A stretch of 64,000 nucleotides of DNA from Verrucomicrobiota bacterium (GTDB lineage: Bacteria; Verrucomicrobiota; Verrucomicrobiia; Limisphaerales; UBA1096). Of this stretch, positions 1-8,822 are shown piece after piece. The stretch's first letter is position 1, and the number at the start of each line of letters is the position of its first letter. The stretch is taken from NCBI GenBank assembly GCA_030749225.1, contig JASMKO010000060.1, positions 34,084 through 98,083 on the forward strand. Reading direction: 5' to 3'. Under the pieces are notes generated by a model. That model was not told the origin of the DNA, searched no databases, and was given only the letters and a program-made list of their open reading frames with translations. A program made the translations under genes and the position numbers.

Positions 1-216
1 GACCGCCGCGCCGCTGGTGTTGTGCAACTCGATGAACTCCTCGCGGACATCCTCGGATGCAGGGTGGTAATGGATTTCGTTGATGACCACCCCGCCGAAC
101 ACCGGCCAGGCGGCGACCACGCAGGTGGCGAATAGCACGGCCCGCTTGGCCAAGCGGCGAATCCGCGCCGCGGTGCGCGAGCCAAACTCGATTGTTAATT
201 GATGATGCAATGCCAT
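1..216 (-). CDS. Lamin-tail-domain secreted protein, N-terminal part only
   Basis: The gene starts at ATG 216 and runs off the left edge, so only about 72 residues are visible. They show a basic N-terminus, a hydrophobic segment (AVLFATCVVAAWPVFG) and then the opening of a lamin-tail (LTD) domain, VVINEIHYHP...EEFIELHN. The upstream minus-strand gene has the same opening after its signal peptide. The start lies only 4 bp after the stop of the 221-3244 gene, so the two are probably co-transcribed. LTD domains are beta-sandwich modules common in secreted bacterial nucleases, CotH-type proteins and surface proteins. The full product cannot be named. A perfect CGCTTGGCCAAGCG palindrome (143-156) lies inside the signal-peptide region and encodes RLAKR just before the hydrophobic core. 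Confidence 0.75.
   Translation of the reverse strand, partial: MALHHQLTIEFGSRTAARIRRLAKRAVLFATCVVAAWPVFGGVVINEIHYHPASEDVREEFIELHNTSGAAV
143..156. repeat. Palindromic repeat CGCTTGGCCAAGCG, intragenic copy
   Basis: Perfect 14-bp palindrome inside the N-terminus of the left-edge gene. It is one member of a dispersed family sharing the core CTTGGCCAAG; positions of the perfect cores are listed under findings. Confidence 0.9.
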
Positions 217-220
217 GCCG

Positions 221-3200
221 TTACTCGTCCACCACAAGGCGCAACCTGAAAAAGCCCGAGTCCGGTTGAAGCGGGTTCAGGCGGGTCGCCCTGGTTTCAC
301 CGGCAGGGGCAAAGACCGGCTGGAACTGCTGCACGGTTTCCCACGGCGCACCGGTGGCCAAGCGGCGTTTGTGCTGGAGTTGATACGCCCGGTGCGGCTT
401 GGCCTGCCATTGGAGCAGAGCGGTCCCGTCTTGGCTCCGCTTTGCCTCGAGCCGGATCGTGCTGAAAGGGTTGACCGGATCGGTATTCGCCGCCAGTTCC
501 CAACGGTTAGCCAAGCCGTCCTCGTCAAAGTCGTCACTTGGCAGGATGTCGCCAATCCCCGACATGGAATCATCCGTCTTGGCCCGGACCATGCGCTGCT
601 CCCATGCGTCGGGGAGGTTGTCCGCGTCCGCGTCCTCCGATTGGCTCGCGGTGAGTGACAGGTCGAAAAACAGGTCGGTGCTGTCCGGGCGCGTGTTGAA
701 TATGTGTACCGCAACGATATTTTTTCCGGGTGCAAGCGACGGGATGCTAGCGGCTGGAAAAACGTCGCTCCACTCCCTCGGCGCGAAGTCAGACTCGCTG
801 GCCCGGCCGTTGTGCGGCAGTTCCCCCAGCGGAAGGCCAACGCGAGCGAGTTCCTGCCCATTGATCCATAGGGCAAAGCCGTCGTCGTACGTCGCGGCAA
901 ACCGCAGCACGTCCGCGGCGTCCACCTGGCCGAGTGCGAACTCATGCCGCAAATAAACGGTGGTGTAATTGTCTCGCATGTCGGCCAGTGCGGTTTGCAC
1001 CCCCTCGCGACCGTAGCCGAACGGCGCGGAACCGCTTGGCCAAGGGCCATCGTCAAAGCTGCGAGTCTTCCATGCGTCGCTTGGCTCGGACGCCTCCTTC
1101 ACACCCTTGAGCCATTTCCATTGCGCTGATTTTTCTGCAATCCAGGTTTGCGGCGCGGCCGCTTTTTGCAACTGGAACCGCACCGCCGTCGGGCCCATCA
1201 ACTCGCCGTTCACGGCCCCCGATAATTCCACCCGGAACGCATCCGTCTCCGTTATGCCAGGGATTTCCAGCGAGAGGTCCTTCGCTGTCTCTCCGGGTTG
1301 ATACTCAACCACTCCGCTAGCGATCACGTCACTGGCTTCCCCGTTTTGTTTTTCCACACGAATATTGAAACGAACCTGCACCTGCTTGGTCGAGGGGCGG
1401 CTGAGGCCGACGGTGATGCGGCGTGGGGCGATGGGCCGATCCCATTCCCTGAATCCCACGCCCGGCACAAACGGGGAGTCGAACAAAAAAGGCGTGAGCA
1501 ACGCGGCATGATCGGCGGATGCCCACGGCTGGTTGTCGGGAAATGAATCGTGCAGCCGGGAAAGGTGGTTGCCGTCGATTTTCATTCGAGAGATTTTCTC
1601 CGCCCACAGGTCGCGGCTCAAGCCCCAGACATCGCGCCGGTTGAAGATGGAGAGGCTGGCACTCATGGTAAGGAGCCCGATATGGCCACCCGCGTAATTG
1701 TCGCCAAAGCGTGCGCCTACCCCGTTGCCGGTGAGCAGGCAGCGTTCAAGGCTGACATTCGGCGAGAGGTATCCGGCCTCGACCGCCTGCCCGCAGTTGA
1801 GAATGACCGTGTCGCGCACGCGCACGATCTTGTCTGTCCCGGACAATGCCAGCCCCTCGTGGAAGCAGCTCTCGATCCAGCAACCGGAAACGGTCACCGT
1901 GCCCGGTGAGTCGCCACCGGCGTCGATGCCGTCATCCTTGCACCAGCCGATGAGCGTGCCGATGACCTCGTGTTTGCCGAGGGTGAAATAAAGCGCATCA
2001 TTGTCGCCGTCTGCGAAGGTGCTGTCGTCGTTCGGGAAATCGAGCAGCACGCTGTCGCGGATGGCCACGGAGCCGCCGTTGAACTGGCCGACGGTCTGGC
2101 AGCGTTGCACCACGCAGCGGTCGAGGGTGAGTCGGGCATCCTCCCCGTGGAACGCCTGACCGGCATTATTGATAAAGAAGCAGTCAGAAAATGCACCAGC
2201 GGCCTTTTCGCCCAGAAAAAAGGCGGCCTGCTCGTTTCGATGCGTGCCGGGGACGCTGTTGGCCAAGAACCACCATGGGTTTCCGCCGCTGCCGGTCACA
2301 AACGCCCAGTTCGCTTCCACCGCTGCCGTGGCTCCCCTCAATGTGACGCCACCCCATGGCGTGTCTGGCGATTCGGGGCAGAACACGATCGGGGCCGTCT
2401 TGGCGCCGTCGACGATGAGCCGACCGTGCACCGTTACCTCGACCTTTGGCGCCAGCTTGACGACGCAACCGCTTCGGATGATGAGAGTGGCGCCCTTCGC
2501 GATGTTCAAGCTGGAGGTCACATGGACGCGGGTGTCCGGCTTCCATGTCGTTGTTTTTTTAATGTCGCCCTCCACGGCTTGCCATGCGTCGTTGTCGATA
2601 GTAATGGTGTTTTCGGCTGACAACGGCCCGGCATGGAAGGGAATCGTTTTCGTTTCATCCACCGGCAGCAACCCGGAACCGACGCCCCGTTTCAGCCCGA
2701 TGCCGTTGCTGCCCTTGAGCGGGCCGGTGAAATTTACGCGTCGGGCTTGCGCATCCATCACCATTGCCACCACCGGCACCGGCAGTCCGGCAGGGAAGCG
2801 GATCGGCATAAACAGTTCCAGCCGGGTGGTGTTCCCGGCGTTGGCCTCGAGCGCTTCGCCGGAGGCGATCGGCGGCAGCGGGGTCCACGGCGGCAGCGCC
2901 CACTCCGCTTGGCCGCGCGCCGACTGGATGACGAACCGAACTAGGCGGGTGTTTTCTCCCGCTTGACCAAGCGGCCGCTCCACCGAGTGCAGTTCATGAT
3001 AGCCGGGAGCGGTCACATCAATCCAGACTCCGGCGGGGATGCGCTGGCCGTCGAGCCGATGTTCGGCCGGAGCGATTCCGGTTTGGCTGACGCGAATGCG
3101 AGCCGGCCTGTTGGCGACCTGCTTGTCCGAGATGCCCTCAATGATGATTCCGCCGTTGACTTGCGCTTGGCCAAGCGCGGCGATCACAAACGCCAGCGTG

Positions 3201-3244
3201 ACGAAACAAAACCGGGACGCAGTGGAGGCGGTTTGCATTGGCAT
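221..3244 (-). CDS. Secreted right-handed beta-helix protein with C-terminal calcium-binding-type repeats
   Basis: A 1007-residue protein with a signal peptide ending near ALGQA; ATG at residue 3 is an alternative start. Residues about 240-520 contain repeated short beta-strand turns typical of right-handed parallel beta-helices (the CVVQRC, SVLLDF and TVILNC rungs). Residues about 720-870 form a jelly-roll-like module (WKTRSFDDGPWPSG ... YLRHEF ... DDGFALWINGQEL) that is also present in the neighbouring 1453-residue protein. Aspartate-rich segments DADADNLPDAWE and DDFDEDGLANRWE near residues 870-930 resemble calcium-binding thrombospondin-type-3/dockerin loops. The C-terminus ends in a beta-rich module with FFRLRL. 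It sits 4 bp downstream of the LTD/CotH gene, so the pair is probably an operon for large exported or surface proteins. Substrate unknown; a polysaccharide-binding or degrading role is inference. Confidence 0.8.
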   Translation of the reverse strand: MPMQTASTASRFCFVTLAFVIAALGQAQVNGGIIIEGISDKQVANRPARIRVSQTGIAPAEHRLDGQRIPAGVWIDVTAPGYHELHSVERPLGQAGENTRLVRFVIQSARGQAEWALPPWTPLPPIASGEALEANAGNTTRLELFMPIRFPAGLPVPVVAMVMDAQARRVNFTGPLKGSNGIGLKRGVGSGLLPVDETKTIPFHAGPLSAENTITIDNDAWQAVEGDIKKTTTWKPDTRVHVTSSLNIAKGATLIIRSGCVVKLAPKVEVTVHGRLIVDGAKTAPIVFCPESPDTPWGGVTLRGATAAVEANWAFVTGSGGNPWWFLANSVPGTHRNEQAAFFLGEKAAGAFSDCFFINNAGQAFHGEDARLTLDRCVVQRCQTVGQFNGGSVAIRDSVLLDFPNDDSTFADGDNDALYFTLGKHEVIGTLIGWCKDDGIDAGGDSPGTVTVSGCWIESCFHEGLALSGTDKIVRVRDTVILNCGQAVEAGYLSPNVSLERCLLTGNGVGARFGDNYAGGHIGLLTMSASLSIFNRRDVWGLSRDLWAEKISRMKIDGNHLSRLHDSFPDNQPWASADHAALLTPFLFDSPFVPGVGFREWDRPIAPRRITVGLSRPSTKQVQVRFNIRVEKQNGEASDVIASGVVEYQPGETAKDLSLEIPGITETDAFRVELSGAVNGELMGPTAVRFQLQKAAAPQTWIAEKSAQWKWLKGVKEASEPSDAWKTRSFDDGPWPSGSAPFGYGREGVQTALADMRDNYTTVYLRHEFALGQVDAADVLRFAATYDDGFALWINGQELARVGLPLGELPHNGRASESDFAPREWSDVFPAASIPSLAPGKNIVAVHIFNTRPDSTDLFFDLSLTASQSEDADADNLPDAWEQRMVRAKTDDSMSGIGDILPSDDFDEDGLANRWELAANTDPVNPFSTIRLEAKRSQDGTALLQWQAKPHRAYQLQHKRRLATGAPWETVQQFQPVFAPAGETRATRLNPLQPDSGFFRLRLVVDE

Positions 3245-3248
3245 TGGT

Positions 3249-6200
3249 TTATGGCAGCACGCGTAGCCGGAAGTAACGCTCCGGCTGGGCTTTTTCGATC
3301 AGTTGGCGCAACACCACTTCATCGCCGTTTGGGTTCGGGGCGATGGAGCGCACGGTGCTCCATTCGCCCAGCCCGAGACGTTCGCATGACTCGATAACGT
3401 ACGCCCGGTTGGGTTGGGCGTTGAAGCGCATTTCCAGTTGGCTGAAGTCGCGAGCCACCTTTAGCGCAGGCCGGTCGGCGACATCGCGCGACGTGTTGGG
3501 CTGGCCAGGGGTGGGGGTCGTGAGGCGCACCATGATGCGGTTTTCAGCGTTCGGTTTTATCCCCCATGACGCGGCACCCTCCAACGAGCCAAAGCGGGCC
3601 ATGGCACCCAAGCCGGTCAATTGGCCGCGGTCGATCTGCGACAGAAACAGCGAGCTGCCCATCGCCGAAATTTCGAATCGCCCCGGAGCGCCCGCTTGGC
3701 CGTAAAACTGCTTCGCCTCGAGCAGGAGAAATCCGGCGGGGGGGACGGCCAGGCCGCTTGGCAGCCGGAACTTGGCCAAGCTCGACGGCGTGTCGCTCAG
3801 GAACCAGCCGCCGATGTTCACAGCTTGGCCAGCTGGGTTGAATAACTCGATCCAGCCGTCGCCGCCGGGCATTACCTCGTTGATCCACAGAGGGGAGTTC
3901 AGCTCAGCCAGTTCATCGTCGTCCCGGCCAGGGGAGCCGTCGGTGAACAGGCCGGGCATCCAGCCGGCTTTGGATGACCATGAGGCTTCAGCGCTGGTGG
4001 GATCGCGCAGGACAAGCGACAGTCCGCGACCGGCGGCCTGATGATGCCAGTCGCCGTTGTACTCGACCGATAAAACCGCTTCGCCCCACGCCGTTTCCAG
4101 CCGGATGGTTTCGCCGCTGTTGGACAGTTTGCCTTCCCATGGGCCAAGCACGATTGTTCCCCCGCCTCCCTGCGCGGCGCGGATCAGCCCGGGATTCCTC
4201 GCGATGACGAGCCGCTGCCCGGCTTCCAGTTGGTCGATGCCGGCCACCGCGAAATCGTACCGTACCCCGCCGGCTAAGCGGAGGTCGCCCAAGGCAATGC
4301 TGCTCCAGCCGATGTTTTGCAACTCAATGAACTCGGCGTCCGGATTGCCGGCCGGGTGGTACATGATCTCCGTGATGCGCAGCGCGTCCCGGAGAGGCTG
4401 GATCGACGGCGCGGAGGCGGTGAACTCCGCCGGGGCCGACCAGTGGCTTGTGCGCCCGGTGTTATCCTTGAAGCGTGCCCGCACGCGGTAGGTTTTGCCC
4501 GGCTCGATCGCGGCCGACGGGACGTACACTTGTGGCGTGAAGGTGGCCAGCTCGCCCGAGTCCCAGGTGGTGTGCCACTCAAAGAGCGGCAGCCGAGCTG
4601 GCTGGGTGGCGGGATCGTATTCGGCATCGACCTCGGCGATGCGCCACCGCATCGTGCCAAACGTGTTGTCCCCCTGCCGGTCGGAGAAGGGGCTGGTTTC
4701 AAAAAATAGGGCGTTGGCAGGATACCCCTCTGGCCCCTTGTAGGCGACCTCGGGGGTGCGGGGGATGCGTGTGGAGTCTCCTTCCGCCCGGATCAGTTGA
4801 TCCAAGTGGGCTGCCCGGCCGCCGCTGGGCACGGTGGGGCCGGTACTGCCGGACCAGCCCCGGAATGCAAAATTTTTCATGTCGCGAACCTTGGTTTTCA
4901 TTGGGCCGAAATCCCGGCCGTTTGGGGCGGAACGCCAGCGGTCGCGATCTGCCATCGAGAATTCGCCGATCATCCCGGCCATATGGTCGATTACTGGGTT
5001 GAGAACCTCCTCCCTCCAGACGAGGTCGCGGAACTCGCGGATTACATTGCGGTACTCCTGCCGGAACGCTGCGGTGGCCTGCCCCGAGGCAATGGCGTTT
5101 TTCGGATAGTCAATGCCCTGGCCCCAGTTCGGTCCCCACGATGCGTCTGCATCCCACGGGAGCACAGCCAGGCGGCCAAGCGGCGTCTCCATGCTCGGCT
5201 CGAAATACCAGGCCCGGTTTTTGGAATGCGAGTCGCGCGGCCAGTAGTCGTAATGCCGGATCGCCTCGCAGACGGTGTGGTAGCGGTACCAGAGATCCCA
5301 GTGCACGTGCGCGCGCAGCCAGTCCAGGGAGCGTGCGGGCCGGAGCTGCTGGCGGATGTTTTGAAAATCCCGGTCATCGGTGACGGCGGTGCGGCCTTGG
5401 TTGCGCTTGACCCTGTTGCCGTCGAAGATGCCATCCTTCAGCTTGTACAGGTTGCCGTCTTCGAGTTGGTGGGAATCCAGAAACCGCGCGTCGTAATCTT
5501 CCATGGCGAGGTGCATTCCCCAGAAGTCGCCGGTGTATTGACCGTTGGAATTCTTCGGGGCTTCCGTCGGGCCGGTCAAGGCGCGGAAATGAAAGAAATG
5601 TGTGTGCGGTGCGGGCACGCCGAGCAGGTTCCAGAGGAGTGAGTTGGCGCTCTCCGTCAGGCCGAAATTGCCGACACGCTTGTTGTCGAACATTTTCCCT
5701 GTGTTGAGCGTGCGCCATTTGACAGGATACTTCTCGCTGTAATTGTCCTTAGCCTGCAGGTAGTGGCCGCGGTTGAACCGGAATCGCATCGAACGCTTGC
5801 CGCCACCGCTGTAGCGGTCGTTGGCTTGCCGCAGCCGGTAGCGGATGTGGTCATACACCACGCTGTCGTACACGAACGCGCCTTCCCAGTTGAACTTGCT
5901 GCGGGCTTCGGTCTTGGACTTTGGAATCTGGTTCGAACTATAGGCGTTGCACTGGTCGAAATCCCTTTTGCGCGTGACCAGTGTATAGACCGGCAGCGAC
6001 CGCATCACCTCCGTTGGGTAGGCATGGCCAAGGCCGTTTGGGTGCACTGTGCGCCGCGTCGGCTTGTAGACCGGCACACCGTCGTACACGAAAGCCGCGA
6101 AGTTCAGTGAAGGGTCGCCCGGCACGGGAACCCGCAGCGAGGCCATCCCGTCGGAGGCGGTGATCCGGTACCGGAACAGCGTCCGGTTCTCCTGCGCGGG

Positions 6201-7610
6201 AACCCGTACCGAATAGATCCCATCGCCCACGGCGGCGTCCTCTTCCCGTCCGTCGTCGCGCATGGGGAGAGTTTGCCAGTTTTCCTCGGCTTCGAACTCC
6301 GGGTTGACGGGGAGCGGCTGGCTGGCATCCGAGAGCAGTCTCGAATGGGACAGCGGCAAATAGGCGGGGAGATAGTCGCCGGGCGCGACCACCTGGTAGT
6401 GCAGGCGGACTGCCGCCACCCCGTTCGGATCTGTGATTTTCGCTGTGACGAGGAACGGTTGCTCCGAGGCGGGTTGGCGGGGGGCAGTGGCAACTTGTCG
6501 AACCTGCGGAGCGGCGTTCGTGGCAAAGACAGAGTTGCGTCTGCCGGGTGTCGGGCTGGCCGCTGCTGGGGGCCGGGGCGGAACGAGCAGCACGGCGTCG
6601 ATCGACAGGTCGCTGCTGCCCAGCGTGGCGTTGATCACGTGAATGGCAATGACGTTGTCGCCCTTCTTCAGGAAGGAACCGGGATCGGGCAAGTCGATCA
6701 GTTCCCACTCGCGTTCGTGGTCGCCGACGCCGCTCGTGGAGTCGTGCCGCATCTCGCCGTCGGCGACGTGCCGCCGCGCGACTTCCTGCCCGTTGATCCA
6801 GATGATGCAGCCGTCGTCCACGTACAGCTTCAGCCGCAACGCCGGCACCGCGCCGGGATCTGGCACAGGGAATTTGTGGCGCAGATAAACGGTGGAGTAT
6901 TTGTTCCGCATGTCATCGAGCTTTGTCTGGTCGTCGTTATCGCCATAGCCGATGCTGGTGCGGCCGGTTTTCCAGTCGCTGTTTTCGCTGAAGTCAATTG
7001 TCCTCCATGCAGTGCCCCCGGCCGGCGGTGAGGTGCCCTTTTTGTATCGCCACCTGCGGTCGTTGTGGTCGATGAAGACCGTCTCCTCCCACGGCGATTC
7101 ACCCTGCCCCTCCCTGGCGGTCGATAGCCTCCAGCTTCCGCCGAGGTCGTTGTTGAGGGTGGGATGGATCAACTCAATGGAGTTGCCGTCTTTGCTGCCG
7201 ACCGGCCACGGAAACTCGTTGTGATAAGCTACCGCATCGGCCACCTCGCCCTGCTGGTCGCCCAGCACCAGTCGCTCCCCGTCATTGGCCAAGCGCCCGC
7301 TGTACGGGCCAAGCGCTCCGGTGGCAAACACGGCCTTGAGTCTCGCGGGATCCTCGGCCACGACCAGGTATCCTCCGGGCTCCAGCACGGTTCCCTGCGG
7401 GAACGTGTAGTCGATGCCCTGCGTGAATCGCCAGCCAGCCAGGTTCACCGTCACCGGGCCGCGGTTGTGGAGTTCGACATACTCCTCCGGGGAGGTCTTG
7501 TCGGCCGGCTTGAAATGAATCTCATTGATCACCACCGAGCCGTTGGCCAAGGCGGCAACGGATAACAGCGCGGTCAGGAAAAACAGGCGGTTGGTCACAG
7601 GCAAACGCAT
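3249..7610 (-). CDS. Giant secreted lamin-tail / CotH-type protein
   Basis: About 1453 residues from ATG 7610, which follows a GGGTG ribosome-binding sequence six bases upstream and gives a clean signal peptide; GTG at 7631 would add seven residues. Order of modules: an LTD domain directly after the signal peptide (VVINEIHFKP ... EEYVELHN); a jelly-roll module with DDGCIIWINGQEV; an extracellular Ig-like part; a CotH-like region near residues 530-860 with MHLAMEDYDARFLD and the PWDAD motif (LAVLPWDADASW), which in CotH-family kinases carries metal-binding aspartate; two more LTD-like modules (LRITEIMYHPAG, LWINEVMPGG); and a C-terminal module ending in YFRLRV like its neighbour. Probably exported. 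A kinase function is not shown; bacterial CotH-like proteins outside spore formers are mostly uncharacterised. Confidence 0.85.
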   Translation of the reverse strand: MRLPVTNRLFFLTALLSVAALANGSVVINEIHFKPADKTSPEEYVELHNRGPVTVNLAGWRFTQGIDYTFPQGTVLEPGGYLVVAEDPARLKAVFATGALGPYSGRLANDGERLVLGDQQGEVADAVAYHNEFPWPVGSKDGNSIELIHPTLNNDLGGSWRLSTAREGQGESPWEETVFIDHNDRRWRYKKGTSPPAGGTAWRTIDFSENSDWKTGRTSIGYGDNDDQTKLDDMRNKYSTVYLRHKFPVPDPGAVPALRLKLYVDDGCIIWINGQEVARRHVADGEMRHDSTSGVGDHEREWELIDLPDPGSFLKKGDNVIAIHVINATLGSSDLSIDAVLLVPPRPPAAASPTPGRRNSVFATNAAPQVRQVATAPRQPASEQPFLVTAKITDPNGVAAVRLHYQVVAPGDYLPAYLPLSHSRLLSDASQPLPVNPEFEAEENWQTLPMRDDGREEDAAVGDGIYSVRVPAQENRTLFRYRITASDGMASLRVPVPGDPSLNFAAFVYDGVPVYKPTRRTVHPNGLGHAYPTEVMRSLPVYTLVTRKRDFDQCNAYSSNQIPKSKTEARSKFNWEGAFVYDSVVYDHIRYRLRQANDRYSGGGKRSMRFRFNRGHYLQAKDNYSEKYPVKWRTLNTGKMFDNKRVGNFGLTESANSLLWNLLGVPAPHTHFFHFRALTGPTEAPKNSNGQYTGDFWGMHLAMEDYDARFLDSHQLEDGNLYKLKDGIFDGNRVKRNQGRTAVTDDRDFQNIRQQLRPARSLDWLRAHVHWDLWYRYHTVCEAIRHYDYWPRDSHSKNRAWYFEPSMETPLGRLAVLPWDADASWGPNWGQGIDYPKNAIASGQATAAFRQEYRNVIREFRDLVWREEVLNPVIDHMAGMIGEFSMADRDRWRSAPNGRDFGPMKTKVRDMKNFAFRGWSGSTGPTVPSGGRAAHLDQLIRAEGDSTRIPRTPEVAYKGPEGYPANALFFETSPFSDRQGDNTFGTMRWRIAEVDAEYDPATQPARLPLFEWHTTWDSGELATFTPQVYVPSAAIEPGKTYRVRARFKDNTGRTSHWSAPAEFTASAPSIQPLRDALRITEIMYHPAGNPDAEFIELQNIGWSSIALGDLRLAGGVRYDFAVAGIDQLEAGQRLVIARNPGLIRAAQGGGGTIVLGPWEGKLSNSGETIRLETAWGEAVLSVEYNGDWHHQAAGRGLSLVLRDPTSAEASWSSKAGWMPGLFTDGSPGRDDDELAELNSPLWINEVMPGGDGWIELFNPAGQAVNIGGWFLSDTPSSLAKFRLPSGLAVPPAGFLLLEAKQFYGQAGAPGRFEISAMGSSLFLSQIDRGQLTGLGAMARFGSLEGAASWGIKPNAENRIMVRLTTPTPGQPNTSRDVADRPALKVARDFSQLEMRFNAQPNRAYVIESCERLGLGEWSTVRSIAPNPNGDEVVLRQLIEKAQPERYFRLRVLP

Positions 7611-7802
7611 TTCAAGCACCCCGGGTGCCACGAGGGTTGTTTCACAAATACAGGTGTTTTCGTCCTGTTGCCTCTCCGTTCACGTGGGCAATTTGCGCAC
7701 CGCTGCGTGGCTTCGGCACCCGGCAGGGCGGAATACTGCCTGCCAACGGGGGGAAAGGCCAGATTGGCTCACGGGGTCGGGCAGGAATCCTGGGTGCCCC
7801 AG

Positions 7803-8747
7803 TCAGGGCAGCGGTTCCCCGGCGGCGGCTTCCATCAGGCGGTACCAGTCCTCGTGGGAGAGCCGCAACCCGTCCGCCTTGGTGGCGTCCCGGATGTGGT
7901 TGGGGTTGGTGCTTCCCACGATTGGCACGATGCCGGCCGGGTGCCGCATCAGCCACGCCAGCGCGACGGCGGTCGGGCTGCACTCCTTCTGCTGGGCCAC
8001 GACATGCAGCGCGTCGCGCACGGTCTGCTCCTGTATGTGGTTGGCCTTGCGGAGCGAGACGGGGGCCTCGCGGCCAAGCCGGCCCTGCGCCAGCGGGCTC
8101 CACGCGACCGGCGTGATGCCGTGGCGCTGGTAGTAGTCGAGCGACCCGTCCTCGAGTGTGTCGTAGTGAAAGAGGCTCAGTTCGACTTGGTTGCAAATCA
8201 GCTTCATCGAGCAGGCCGCCTGCAGATGGTCGAGTTGATCGACGGTGAAATTGCTGACGCCGAACTCGCGCACTTTGCCGGCTTGTTTCAGTTCGTCGAA
8301 CGCCTTGGCCACTTCCTCCTGTTCCAGCAGATAGTCCGGCCGGTGCAGCAGGAACATGTCGATGCAGTCGATGTCCATGCGCTTGAGTGAGGCATCGCAG
8401 GAGGAGACGATGTGTTCGTGGGAGAGATCGTAGCGATGCGGCGAGTCCTTGTCGGGCTCACCCTTTTGGCGGATGCCGCACTTGGTCGTGATGGCGATAT
8501 GGTCGCGCATACCCGAAACTGTTTTGAGCGTGCGGCCGAACACCTCCTCGGCGAGTCCGTCGCTGTAAATGTCCGCGAGATCGAACATCGTGTAGCCGGC
8601 CTCATAGGCGGCGGTGATGGCGTCGCGGCCCTTTTGTTCATGCTCCTCGTCTATGGGCGGATGAGAAATCACCCCCGTAATGCGCCAGCAACCGTAGCCC
8701 AGGCGGCTGCATTTCAGGCCGGATTCTCCCAAGGTTATCGTTTGCAT
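7803..8747 (-). CDS. Aldo/keto reductase
   Basis: A 314-residue NAD(P)H-dependent oxidoreductase of the aldo/keto reductase superfamily, close to the usual length. Start chosen at ATG 8747 (MQTITLGESGLKCSRLGYG), which matches the family N-terminus; an upstream TTG would add 23 residues through palindromic repeat sequence. The catalytic tetrad is complete: Asp56 and Tyr61 in FDLADIY, Lys89 in ITTKCG and His135 in LLHRPD. The C-terminal part keeps the NADP-binding features (GSTNPNHI). It probably acts on sugars or aldehydes in the cytoplasm, but the substrate cannot be read from sequence. It lies downstream of the LeuC-type gene on the same strand, separated by 75 bp that hold two copies of the palindromic repeat. 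Confidence 0.92.
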   Translation of the reverse strand: MQTITLGESGLKCSRLGYGCWRITGVISHPPIDEEHEQKGRDAITAAYEAGYTMFDLADIYSDGLAEEVFGRTLKTVSGMRDHIAITTKCGIRQKGEPDKDSPHRYDLSHEHIVSSCDASLKRMDIDCIDMFLLHRPDYLLEQEEVAKAFDELKQAGKVREFGVSNFTVDQLDHLQAACSMKLICNQVELSLFHYDTLEDGSLDYYQRHGITPVAWSPLAQGRLGREAPVSLRKANHIQEQTVRDALHVVAQQKECSPTAVALAWLMRHPAGIVPIVGSTNPNHIRDATKADGLRLSHEDWYRLMEAAAGEPLP

Positions 8748-8777
8748 GACTGACTTTAGCCAACCGTAGCATATCCG

Positions 8778-8817
8778 CTTGGCCAAGCCAAAGAAAACCA
8801 CAACCCGCTTGGCCAAA
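8778..8817. repeat. Two palindromic repeats between leuC and the aldo/keto reductase
   Basis: A perfect CTTGGCCAAG (8778-8787) and a one-mismatch copy CTTGGCCAAA (8808-8817) lie 20 bp apart in the short intergenic gap. Either could form a small hairpin in RNA, but no U-tract follows, so they are not typical rho-independent terminators. Confidence 0.8.
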
Positions 8818-8822
8818 CGGAG

